A DNA stretch of 12,274 bases from NCBI GenBank assembly GCA_003557805.1, contig PWNY01000127.1, positions 1-12,274 on the forward strand, in the 5' to 3' direction. The stretch comes from Bacteroidales bacterium (lineage in GTDB: Bacteria > Bacteroidota > Bacteroidia > Bacteroidales > UBA7960). The translations under genes were made by a program, and so were the position numbers. Shown here piece after piece: positions 1-7,304 of this stretch. Within the stretch, counting starts at the first letter, position 1, and every line of letters starts with the position of its first letter. Below the pieces are notes generated by a model that saw nothing but the letters and a program-made list of their open reading frames with translations, was not told the origin of the DNA and made no database searches.

Positions 1-1
1 A

Positions 2-2419
2 ATAACCACAAAAAGCGGGGCGGAGGGTGTTATGAACCTTACCTATTCTGCTTACCACGGCATCCAGAATGTATCCCGTACCCTTGATGTTCTCGATGCA
101 GACCAGTATCGTATGATGATGAATGAAGGTGCACGTAACAGCGGGTTAACCGAGCCCTTCGATCTCGATGAGATACCAAGGCACAATACTGACTGGCAGG
201 ACGCACTTTTCCAAAGCAATGTTCCGATAGCAAGTCATGAACTGTCTGTTAACGGGGGTACGGAAAGGTCAACCTATGCTTCTTCACTCTCATTTTTTAG
301 CCAACAGGGTATAATCGGCGCAGAAAAGTCACAGTTTGACAGGCTTACAGCAAGACTGAATACCCGCCACAAGGTGAATGACTATATTAACTTTGGCAAC
401 AACCTTGCCTACTCCCACATAATCACAAGAGGTATTGCCAGTAATGCCGCATTCAACAGTGCATTCAACAGTGCATTGAATCTTGATCCCCTTACCCCTG
501 TGTATGAAGAGGACGAAAATATACTCGGCCAGGCACCCTATTCAACCGAGCCGGTCCTGTCTGATGACAAGGGAAGGTATTACGGGATATCCAACCATGT
601 AGGTGCGGAAATTGTCAACCCTCTTGCCCTGCTTGAGATCATGACGGGTGAAACCAGGGTGGATAAGCTTGTAGGTAATGTATTTGGTGAACTTGAGGTT
701 GTTGAAGGCCTGCAGTTCAGGACAAGCCTGGGAATAGACCTTGCATATGTGCTTTCTGACTCACACACACCTTTGTATTACCTTAACGGTGCCCAGTTAA
801 ATACCGAAAAAACAAATGTCTCCAAAAATATTGACAGGTATTTTACCTGGCAGTTTGAAAATACAGCATCATATACAAGGAGTATTGATGATCATAACTT
901 TTCAGTGCTTGTGGGAACGACCGCAAGGAAAACAAACTTTGAAAACCTATACGGCTTCAATGCCGATGTTGACGTGAGCGACCCAAACCATGTATACCTC
1001 AACATGGCTACCGATACTGTATGGGTTGCAACCGGCGGTGCAAACCATTCGGCCCTGTTGTCAGGTTTTGGGAGGATAACCTATGACTATCAAAGCAGGT
1101 ATGCATTCAATGCAACTATCCGCAGGGACGGGTCGTCAAAATTTGGACCCAATAACCGTTATGGTACATTCCCATCACTTGGGGTTACCTGGATGATCAG
1201 CGAGGAGAATTTCTTCCCGGATCTTGGACCCTTAGAGGTGATAAAATTAAGAGCATCCTGGGGGATCAACGGTAACCAGGAGATTGGAGACTATCAGTTT
1301 ATTTCAACTATCGACAGAAGCAGGGGGTATATTTTTGGCGGAGGAAGAGCATTTGGAGCATCCCCTTCATTCATTGCCAATGAGGACATAAGGTGGGAGG
1401 AGTCAGAGCAGATAGACATTGCCATTGACTTTGGAGCCTTTGATAACAGGCTGACCGGTACAGTTGACTATTATATCAAAACAACCAGCGGCCTGCTTGA
1501 GGTTATCCCCATCCCCGGACATGTGGGCAATGCCCCTCCGTTTGCCAATGTCGGAAGTGTTGAGAACAGGGGAGTTGAGATGTCACTTAACTGGAGGCAC
1601 TACGAAAGAGACATTCGCTATTCAATAGGAGTGAATGCAGCTTACAACCAGAACAAAATGACCAAAATAGGAAATGAACAGGGAGTATTGCCAGGTGCAA
1701 CCTGGGCCGTTGCAGGAATGGTAACACGGGCCGAACTTGGCCTGCCCATTGGTTATTTCTGGGGCTTTAAAACAGACGGTATATTTCAGAATATGAATGA
1801 GGTTTACCAGCATGTAAACCAGGACGGGAAACTCCTCCAGCCAAATGCGAGGCCCGGTGATGTTCGTTTTGTGGATTTAAATGGTGACGGGGTGATAAAT
1901 GCGGATGACAGGACCATGATAGGTAATCCAACACCTGCATGGACATTTGGCATGAATGCGAACTTCGAGTACAGGCAGTTTGACCTTGGCTTTTTATTTA
2001 TTGGTAGCTATGGTAACGACATCTTTAACGGTATACAAAGAAGAGACCTGCGTTACACAAACCGTACCGCGGATATACTTGACCGTTGGACCGGTGAGGG
2101 AACTTCCAACACTGTTCCCAGGTATGCATGGATCGATCCCAATAACAATGACAGGATATCCGATCTGTACATTGAGGATGGCTCATTTTTGAGGCTGAAA
2201 AACCTGCAGGTAGGATACACCCTTCCTTCCAGCTTTCTTAACAGAATAAGGGCTTCCAGCTGGAGGTTTTATATATCTGCCGAGAATCTGTTTACTCTGA
2301 CCAGGTACACAGGTGCTGACCCTGAAATTGGTGCCATGACATCATTCGACATTGGTATTGACAGGGGTGTTTACCCCCAGGCAAGAACCTTCAGACTTGG
2401 TACAAGTATTATGTTCTAA
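2..2419 (+). CDS. SusC/RagA-family TonB-dependent outer-membrane transporter, 5'-truncated
   Basis: This is the C-terminal part (about 805 residues) of a SusC-type TonB-dependent transporter, the outer-membrane barrel that imports glycan oligomers with a SusD partner. The reading frame is open to base 2 with no stop, and the residues before the first visible Met (ITTKSGAEGV) are the typical end of the SusC plug domain. The ATG at base 32 is therefore internal, and perhaps 200-250 N-terminal residues (signal peptide, carboxypeptidase-like domain, most of the plug) lie outside the window. The rest is the beta-barrel, with many alternating aromatic strands, an EF-hand-like loop (DLNGDGVINADD, bases 1874-1909) and the usual SusC ending: an AENLFTLTRYTGADPE segment, then a final strand closing in Phe. 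susD follows 12 bp downstream, so the two are surely co-transcribed. The family assignment is firm; the substrate cannot be read from this sequence. Confidence 0.96.
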   Translation: MTTKSGAEGVMNLTYSAYHGIQNVSRTLDVLDADQYRMMMNEGARNSGLTEPFDLDEIPRHNTDWQDALFQSNVPIASHELSVNGGTERSTYASSLSFFSQQGIIGAEKSQFDRLTARLNTRHKVNDYINFGNNLAYSHIITRGIASNAAFNSAFNSALNLDPLTPVYEEDENILGQAPYSTEPVLSDDKGRYYGISNHVGAEIVNPLALLEIMTGETRVDKLVGNVFGELEVVEGLQFRTSLGIDLAYVLSDSHTPLYYLNGAQLNTEKTNVSKNIDRYFTWQFENTASYTRSIDDHNFSVLVGTTARKTNFENLYGFNADVDVSDPNHVYLNMATDTVWVATGGANHSALLSGFGRITYDYQSRYAFNATIRRDGSSKFGPNNRYGTFPSLGVTWMISEENFFPDLGPLEVIKLRASWGINGNQEIGDYQFISTIDRSRGYIFGGGRAFGASPSFIANEDIRWEESEQIDIAIDFGAFDNRLTGTVDYYIKTTSGLLEVIPIPGHVGNAPPFANVGSVENRGVEMSLNWRHYERDIRYSIGVNAAYNQNKMTKIGNEQGVLPGATWAVAGMVTRAELGLPIGYFWGFKTDGIFQNMNEVYQHVNQDGKLLQPNARPGDVRFVDLNGDGVINADDRTMIGNPTPAWTFGMNANFEYRQFDLGFLFIGSYGNDIFNGIQRRDLRYTNRTADILDRWTGEGTSNTVPRYAWIDPNNNDRISDLYIEDGSFLRLKNLQVGYTLPSSFLNRIRASSWRFYISAENLFTLTRYTGADPEIGAMTSFDIGIDRGVYPQARTFRLGTSIMF
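449..481 (+). repeat. In-frame 12-bp tandem repeat inside susC
   Basis: The unit GCATTCAACAGT occurs twice in perfect tandem (449-460 and 461-472), followed by a degenerate partial third copy (473-481). It is in frame and encodes Ala-Phe-Asn-Ser twice, then Ala-Leu-Asn, in the early barrel part of the SusC-like transporter. Such a repeat can expand or contract by slippage without breaking the frame. Whether it varies is unknown. Confidence 0.85.
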
Positions 2420-2431
2420 CATATAAAGACA

Positions 2432-3994
2432 ATGGTTATGAAGAGATTAACAATAAAGTCCCTGAAAGTATTACTGATTGTATTTTTATTCAATTCATGC
2501 AGTGATGATTTTCTGGAGCTCAAACCACTGGATCAGGAGGTCAGCTCAAATTTCTACCGTACGGAGGAGCAGGCCTACCAGGCCCTTGTAGCCATCTATG
2601 ATGTGCTTACTTATCAATCAAGCCCGGGAATCAGCTGGGCACCTTTTCTGACTGTTGCCGACGTATTATCGGATGATGCATTCGGAGGTGGCTCAGATGC
2701 TAATGACGGCTTCGATTTTAACCAGTTGAACAACCATGATATTTCAACTACAAATCCCGTGGTGCATGCAACCTGGATAAAGAATTACATTGGTGTCTAC
2801 AGGGCCAATTTGTTCCTGGAGGTAATCGATGATATTGAAGCTTCGGATGATTTCAAGAACAGGACCAGTGCCGAGGCAAAATTTATGAGGGCGTATTTTT
2901 ATTTTGAACAGGTCCGCTTCTTTGAAAATATCCCATTGCTTATCAATACCCTCAGTGGTCCGTCTGAATACGACCAGGAGCAAAACACCCCCGCAGAGGT
3001 CTATGACCAGATAGCACAGGACCTGGTGGAGGCAATCGAATATCTTCCAGAAAACGTGCCTTCCAATGAGGCAGGAAGGATCACAAAATGGGCAGCCCAG
3101 GGATTGCTTGCAAGGGTGTTCCTGTTTTATAACGGGGTTTATGGTGAAAACCTCAATGCGGGTAATACTGTAGTCGACAGGTCATTTGTGCTTGGGCATC
3201 TTGAAGATCTTATAGCAAACAGCGGCCACGACCTGTTTGATGATTATTCACAGAACTTCAGCCTTTCCGGTGAGTTTGGTAAAGAGTCTGTATTTGAGAT
3301 TTCGCATGGTGATACCCCGCCCTGGTGGGACTGGAATTATGTTCGTGGCGGTAATGGTAACCTTGCTGCCCAGATGCAGGGACCCAGGGTCACCGGTTCA
3401 AGTAACTGGAACAGGGGCTGGAGTTTTGGTACTGTAAGCCACAAACTTGCTGAATTTTTAAAGGATGATCCCCGTTTCGAATATACTATCCTAACAGAAG
3501 AGGAGTTGGATGGGAACCTGACTGAGGGGTACCAGCATACCGGATACTTTTCAAATAAGTACAGCTCTGATGCTGAACACTGGGGCTCAGGTGGCCAATT
3601 TGAGCTTAACCGTACATGTAATTTCAGGGTCATTCGCTTTTCCGATGTTCTGCTTATGGCCGCTGAACTTGATAGTCCGAACAAACAGGAATACCTGGAC
3701 AGGGTAAGGGCAAGGGTTGGGCTTGATCCTGTTCCCGCAACACTTGAAAACATATACAAAGAGAGAAGACTTGAACTTTCCCTTGAGGGCATACGCTATT
3801 TTGACCTTTTAAGAAGAGGAGTGGATTATGCCAACCAGGAATTGACACACAGCGGGATCAGGGGACCAAATTATATCGGGGACCAGCAGATATTTGACGT
3901 GAACTTCAATACGGCCACGCGGGGATTTCTTCCAATACCCCAGACTGAGATTGACCTGTCGGCCGGTACGTTTGATCAAAATGACGGATACTAA
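2432..3994 (+). CDS. SusD/RagB-family glycan-binding outer-membrane lipoprotein
   Basis: This is the surface lipoprotein that caps the upstream SusC barrel and binds the incoming glycan. The N-terminus is a lipoprotein signal: a basic stretch, a hydrophobic core, then a lipobox ending FNSC with Cys at residue 23. The next residues, SDDFLEL, have the acidic pair after the lipidated Cys that fits the Bacteroidota surface-export signal. Typical SusD landmarks follow: the N-terminal helical repeats (FYRTEEQAYQALVAIYD, and SAEAKFMRAYFYFEQVRFF near residue 150), the central AEFLKDDPRFEYTIL segment, and the C-terminal RagB/SusD region (RFSDVLLMAAE, then ERRLELSLEGIRYFDLLRRG). It ends with the usual FLPIPQTEIDLS motif. 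At 520 residues it is normal length. Translation could instead start two codons later, at base 2438 (MKRLTIK), which gives an equally good signal peptide. It sits 12 bp after susC. Confidence 0.96.
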   Translation: MVMKRLTIKSLKVLLIVFLFNSCSDDFLELKPLDQEVSSNFYRTEEQAYQALVAIYDVLTYQSSPGISWAPFLTVADVLSDDAFGGGSDANDGFDFNQLNNHDISTTNPVVHATWIKNYIGVYRANLFLEVIDDIEASDDFKNRTSAEAKFMRAYFYFEQVRFFENIPLLINTLSGPSEYDQEQNTPAEVYDQIAQDLVEAIEYLPENVPSNEAGRITKWAAQGLLARVFLFYNGVYGENLNAGNTVVDRSFVLGHLEDLIANSGHDLFDDYSQNFSLSGEFGKESVFEISHGDTPPWWDWNYVRGGNGNLAAQMQGPRVTGSSNWNRGWSFGTVSHKLAEFLKDDPRFEYTILTEEELDGNLTEGYQHTGYFSNKYSSDAEHWGSGGQFELNRTCNFRVIRFSDVLLMAAELDSPNKQEYLDRVRARVGLDPVPATLENIYKERRLELSLEGIRYFDLLRRGVDYANQELTHSGIRGPNYIGDQQIFDVNFNTATRGFLPIPQTEIDLSAGTFDQNDGY

Positions 3995-4064
3995 TATTGA
4001 AGATTATTTCTGTTTAGTTGCAGTTGGTATGGCTGGTTGTTATTTATGATTGTTGGGTGTTGGT

Positions 4065-4098
4065 AACGGGTAGGGCAATTGCTATTGCCTTACCCGTT
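4065..4098. terminator. Strong hairpin in the susD-MFS spacer, possible terminator or mRNA processing site
   Basis: Bases 4065-4079 and 4084-4098 form a 15-bp stem with a single G-T mismatch position around a TGCT loop. It lies 70 bp after the susD stop and 106 bp before the transporter start. There is no long T-run directly after the stem on either strand, so it is not a textbook intrinsic terminator. It could end or weaken transcription after susCD, or protect the 3' end of the susCD message so that the outer-membrane pair is expressed more than the genes after it. The structure is seen directly; the role is inferred. Confidence 0.6.
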
Positions 4099-4181
4099 TG
4101 AAAGAGTTGATTGATCACCGGTCATTCACTGGTATTTATTACCTGCAATTCTCCCTGTTATCACATAAAAAAAAGAAAAAT

Positions 4182-4205
4182 ATGAATAGGTTAATAATTA
4201 AATAA
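4182..4205 (+). other. Seven-codon upstream mini-ORF overlapping the transporter start
   Basis: An ATG at 4182 opens the short frame MNRLIIK, whose TAA stop (4203-4205) shares its last A with the ATG of the MFS gene (TAATG). This layout would permit translational coupling, with ribosomes ending on the mini-ORF and restarting on the transporter. An A-rich run (TAAAAAAAAGAAAAAT) lies just before the mini-ORF ATG, which is the kind of leader Bacteroidota ribosomes favour. It may equally be chance in AT-rich DNA. Confidence 0.25.
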
Positions 4206-5770
4206 TGACCAGAAAGACCTTTACCGTATTAATAAGCCTGATTGTCGCCCTGGGTGGCTTTCTGCTTGGGTTTGACAGTGCAGTTATCTCCGGTGCCACC
4301 CCGTTTTACCGTGAAACTTTCGGACTTAACACCGGGTCAATGTTGATCGGGTTTTCAGTAAGCTCACTGATACTAGGTGCCATAATTGGTAATATATCAG
4401 CCGGTAAACTTGCAGATCATTTTGGCCGAAGGAAGGTTTTGATGTTTACGGCTCTGCTTTTCGCAATAAGTGCAATAAGTACGGCCCTTGCAGTTAATAT
4501 AACGACCTTTTTGGTGGCAAGAATTGTTGGAGGCCTTGGTGTGGGAATGGCCATTCTGGTTGCTCCCATGTACATTGCTGAAATTGCTCCCCGTGAACTG
4601 CGAGGGAAGCTGGTGACTTTCAATCAGCTGAATATTGTACTGGGAATTTCCATAGCATACTTTTCCAACTACTACTTTCAGCAGACAATTGCCGATGCTG
4701 ATCTGAAATGGCGGGTGATGCTGGGAGTGGAGGCCGTGCCTGCATTGTTATACCTGTTGTTGCTCTTCCTTGTGCCACGAAGCCCCAGGTGGTTGATGCA
4801 GAAAGGGAAACATGAAGAGGCCATGATAGTTCTGAAAAGGATTCAAGGCCCTGACCGGTCACTTACCGTGTATAATGAAATTGACAACAGCCTGAAGGAG
4901 GAGCTTAACAAAGACAAGGCCCGCTGGTCGGACGTATTTTCAAAGCGTATGAAGCTTGTGCTGATTATTGGCTTTGGAATTGCATTCTTTCAGCAGATTA
5001 CCGGGATAAATGCCATCTTCTACTACGCACCCATGATATTTGAAATGGCCGGAGGGGGCAAGGATGCTGCATTTTTGCAGGCTGCTATCCTTGGGGTAAC
5101 CAATGTGGTGATGACCGTGGTGGCCATGTTCCTGATTGACAGCCTGGGTCGAAAACCGCTCCTGTATATAGGAGCATCCGGCATATGCATTTCACTGGCA
5201 ATTGTGGGGTTTTCATTTTACAATGCAAAATATAATATCGATGAAGCAAGCCTTGCATCACTCAATGCAGAGGTTGTTGAAATGGGGGTGGACCCGGCTC
5301 ATCTGTCCAACCTGGAAAAGCTGCAGGAACTTCAAAACAGTGTGTTTGTAAATGAAGTGGCCTTCTTTAGCCTTGTAAGGGAGAAAGTTGGTCAGGATAC
5401 ATACAACAGCTTTAAGGAGATCATTTTGAAGCACTCCATTAGCATCAATTCCGTATGGGTGCTGGTAGGATTGCTGATGTTTGTTGCCTCTTTTGCAATT
5501 TCAATGGGGCCTGTGATGTGGGCCCTGCTCTCTGAGATATTTCCCAATAAGCTGCGTGGCCTGGCAATTTCCGTAATGGGTTTCTGGAATTCAATAGTGA
5601 GCTTTTCGGTTGCGACGTTATTCCCGGTGCAGCTGGAGTATATGGGATCCAGCAATACATACCTTATATATTCCTTCTTTGGTCTTTTAACGCTTCTATT
5701 TGTTTGGAGGTTTGTGCCCGAAACCAAAGGTAAATCGCTGGAGGAGCTGGAAAAGAAACTGATTAAATAA
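4205..5770 (+). CDS. Sugar-porter family MFS transporter (XylE/GalP-like)
   Basis: This is an inner-membrane major facilitator carrier of the sugar porter family, which usually brings a mono- or disaccharide into the cytoplasm with protons. The family signatures appear in order: GFDSAVISGA (residues 22-31), ADHFGRRK (70-77), PMYIAEIAPRELRG (121-134), PRSPRWLM (191-198), QQITGINAIFYYAP (263-276, the sugar-binding helix 7), DSLGRKPLL (312-320), GPVMWALLSEIFPNKLRG (435-452) and PETKGKSLEELE (505-516). Twelve membrane helices can be placed. At 521 residues it is about 30 longer than E. coli XylE. The extra length comes from a polar stretch, about residues 341-412, between helices 9 and 10, which should face the periplasm. 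The start overlaps the stop of a mini-ORF (TAATG). The next gene begins 60 bp after its stop, so co-expression with the glycosidase is likely. The exact sugar cannot be told. Confidence 0.95.
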   Translation: MTRKTFTVLISLIVALGGFLLGFDSAVISGATPFYRETFGLNTGSMLIGFSVSSLILGAIIGNISAGKLADHFGRRKVLMFTALLFAISAISTALAVNITTFLVARIVGGLGVGMAILVAPMYIAEIAPRELRGKLVTFNQLNIVLGISIAYFSNYYFQQTIADADLKWRVMLGVEAVPALLYLLLLFLVPRSPRWLMQKGKHEEAMIVLKRIQGPDRSLTVYNEIDNSLKEELNKDKARWSDVFSKRMKLVLIIGFGIAFFQQITGINAIFYYAPMIFEMAGGGKDAAFLQAAILGVTNVVMTVVAMFLIDSLGRKPLLYIGASGICISLAIVGFSFYNAKYNIDEASLASLNAEVVEMGVDPAHLSNLEKLQELQNSVFVNEVAFFSLVREKVGQDTYNSFKEIILKHSISINSVWVLVGLLMFVASFAISMGPVMWALLSEIFPNKLRGLAISVMGFWNSIVSFSVATLFPVQLEYMGSSNTYLIYSFFGLLTLLFVWRFVPETKGKSLEELEKKLIK

Positions 5771-5830
5771 AGTTTCGCATCAGATAAAACAATTAATAAA
5801 CTCAAAATACAAAAACTTAAAACCTGAGAA

Positions 5831-7153
5831 ATGAAAACCCAAAAGATCATAGCTCTTGTATTCGTGGCAATTACAATGTTTGCATGCGATACGGCACAGG
5901 AACCCGAAAGCAGCTATATTTCAAAAGGCCCTTCAAAGGTTGAAGTGCGCAATGTGGACGGTAACTACCGTCTTTTCGTAAATGGTGAAGAGTTCTATGT
6001 AAAAGGCGCGGGTTGTGAATTCGGCCCCTGTCACCTGGTAGCGGATTATGGCGGAAACTCGATCCGGACCTGGCGTACAGATAACGGGCAACGTTCCGGC
6101 CTTGAAGTGCTTGATGACGCCTATGAAAATGGCCTGATGGTGATGATGGGCCTTGATGTGGCCCGTGAGCGTCATGGTTTTGATTACGATGATGCTGATG
6201 CTGTTGCTGACCAGCTGGACCGGTTACGAGAGGAAGTAATTGAACTGAAGGATCACCCTGCCCTTCTTGGATGGGGAATAGGAAACGAACTCAATCTTCA
6301 CTATACCAACCCGAGGGTTTGGGATGCCGTGAACGATATTGCCAGGATGATAAAGGAGGTTGACGGGAACCATGTAACTACCACAATGCTGGCTGGTATT
6401 GGCCCGAATGAAGTTGAGTATATCAGGGACAACTGCCCGGATATAGACTTTCTGTCGGTACAGATGTACGGTGAGATCATAAACCTGCAGCAGTACCTTG
6501 ATAATGCCGGTTACGACGGGCCTTATCTTGTTACAGAATGGGGCGCAACAGGCCATTGGGAGATGCCTGAGACCGAGTGGGGCAGACCAATTGAACAAAC
6601 CTCCAGTGAAAAGGCAGATGCTATAAAGGAGCGTTATAAGAAGGTTATTCTTGAGGATCAGGCTAACTGCATGGGATCATACGTGTTTTTGTGGGGGCAA
6701 AAACAGGAGCGCACTCCATCCTGGTATGGACTGTTTACCGAAGATGGCGAGAAAACTGAGGCGATCAACGTCATGGAATACTTATGGACTGGAGAATGGC
6801 CGGAGAATATAGCACCCAGGGTACACGACATAACAATAGAGGGTCATGGTGGTCGCTTTGATAATGTTATGCTTTCAGCCGGTGGTGAGTATACTGCGAT
6901 TATAAGTGTTGAGCATCCTGATAAGGAAATTCTTTCTGTAAGGGCTGAAATAATGCCTGAACCACAGGAGCTGAGCGAGGGAGGTGATTTTGAACCGCGT
7001 CCACAAAGTATTGAAGGACTTATACTATCTGCCGGTGTGTCTGAGGTGATTTTTAATGCACCGGCCGAAAGTGGTGAATACCGCCTTCTGGTTTATGTGA
7101 CGGATAATGATAATAATGCAGGAACTGTGAATATCCCTTTTCTTGTACATTGA
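5831..7153 (+). CDS. Lipoprotein glycoside hydrolase, clan GH-A TIM barrel (GH2-TIM-like or GH158-like) with C-terminal Ig-like domain
   Basis: This is probably a secreted, membrane-anchored retaining glycosidase that cuts the oligosaccharides handled by this locus. Residues 1-19 form a lipoprotein signal peptide with lipobox MFAC. Residues about 35-325 form a (beta/alpha)8 barrel. The segment GIGNELN places the candidate acid/base at Glu153, and LVTEWGATG places the candidate nucleophile at Glu236, the usual clan GH-A arrangement after strands 4 and 7. Other landmarks are GGNSIRTWRTDNG (74-86), ARERHGFDY and FLWGQKQERTPSWYG. Residues about 326-440 look like an Ig-like beta-sandwich. The N-terminal sugar-binding and sandwich domains of true GH2 beta-galactosidases are absent, so this is a stand-alone barrel. 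From memory, barrel plus Ig-like domain is also the layout of GH158 endo-beta-1,3-glucanases, which makes GH158 a real alternative. It acts in the periplasm or on the outer membrane. Linkage specificity is unknown. Confidence 0.85.
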   Translation: MKTQKIIALVFVAITMFACDTAQEPESSYISKGPSKVEVRNVDGNYRLFVNGEEFYVKGAGCEFGPCHLVADYGGNSIRTWRTDNGQRSGLEVLDDAYENGLMVMMGLDVARERHGFDYDDADAVADQLDRLREEVIELKDHPALLGWGIGNELNLHYTNPRVWDAVNDIARMIKEVDGNHVTTTMLAGIGPNEVEYIRDNCPDIDFLSVQMYGEIINLQQYLDNAGYDGPYLVTEWGATGHWEMPETEWGRPIEQTSSEKADAIKERYKKVILEDQANCMGSYVFLWGQKQERTPSWYGLFTEDGEKTEAINVMEYLWTGEWPENIAPRVHDITIEGHGGRFDNVMLSAGGEYTAIISVEHPDKEILSVRAEIMPEPQELSEGGDFEPRPQSIEGLILSAGVSEVIFNAPAESGEYRLLVYVTDNDNNAGTVNIPFLVH

Positions 7154-7210
7154 ATTAGGCTTTAAATTTTTCTACCATTCAATTGGCATGTTGTTTTTGG
7201 TTGGAAGCTG

Positions 7211-7259
7211 CGGCCCGCCCCTGCGGAAGTTTCTTATAACGTCCGCTCCCGGCGGGCTG
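7211..7259. repeat. GC-rich compound hairpin, REP-like palindromic element
   Basis: In an otherwise AT-rich 151-bp spacer there is a GC-rich palindrome. The outer stem pairs 7211-7219 with 7251-7259 (GCCCGCC against GGCGGGC, extended by a G-T and a C-G pair). An inner stem pairs GCGGA (7223-7227) with TCCGC (7242-7246). A further GTT/AAC pairing (7229-7231 with 7238-7240) closes a TCTTAT loop. The sharp base-composition change and imperfect stem with internal loops resemble repetitive extragenic palindromes that are dispersed in many bacterial genomes. No second copy is visible here. With no T-run after it, a simple terminator is less likely, though an mRNA-stabilising role between the two genes is possible. 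Confidence 0.6.
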
Positions 7260-7304
7260 GCAGTAATTTAGAATCTATACAACTAAATTTTAAAAGCAAA
7301 GTAT

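Noticed and set aside
32..34. ATG at base 32 as the true start of the SusC-like gene
   Set aside because: The frame stays open to the left edge, and the residues before this Met match the end of a SusC plug domain, so the gene is truncated by the window.
3337..3792. 151-residue open frame on the minus strand inside susD
   Set aside because: It lies wholly opposite a well-supported SusD gene and its product is a Ser/Leu-rich composition with no recognisable domain, as expected from an antisense shadow.
3995..4204. Bacteroidota promoter (TTTG ... TAnnTTTG) before the transporter gene
   Set aside because: Only partial matches with wrong spacing could be found, so no promoter is claimed.
5392..5850. 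152-residue minus-strand frame over the end of the transporter gene
   Set aside because: It is antisense to conserved MFS helices and shows no independent family features.
7149..7183. ATTGAAT/ATTCAAT inverted repeat around the end of the glycosidase gene
   Set aside because: It is a seven-pair AT-rich stem with a 21-base loop, too weak to call a terminator.
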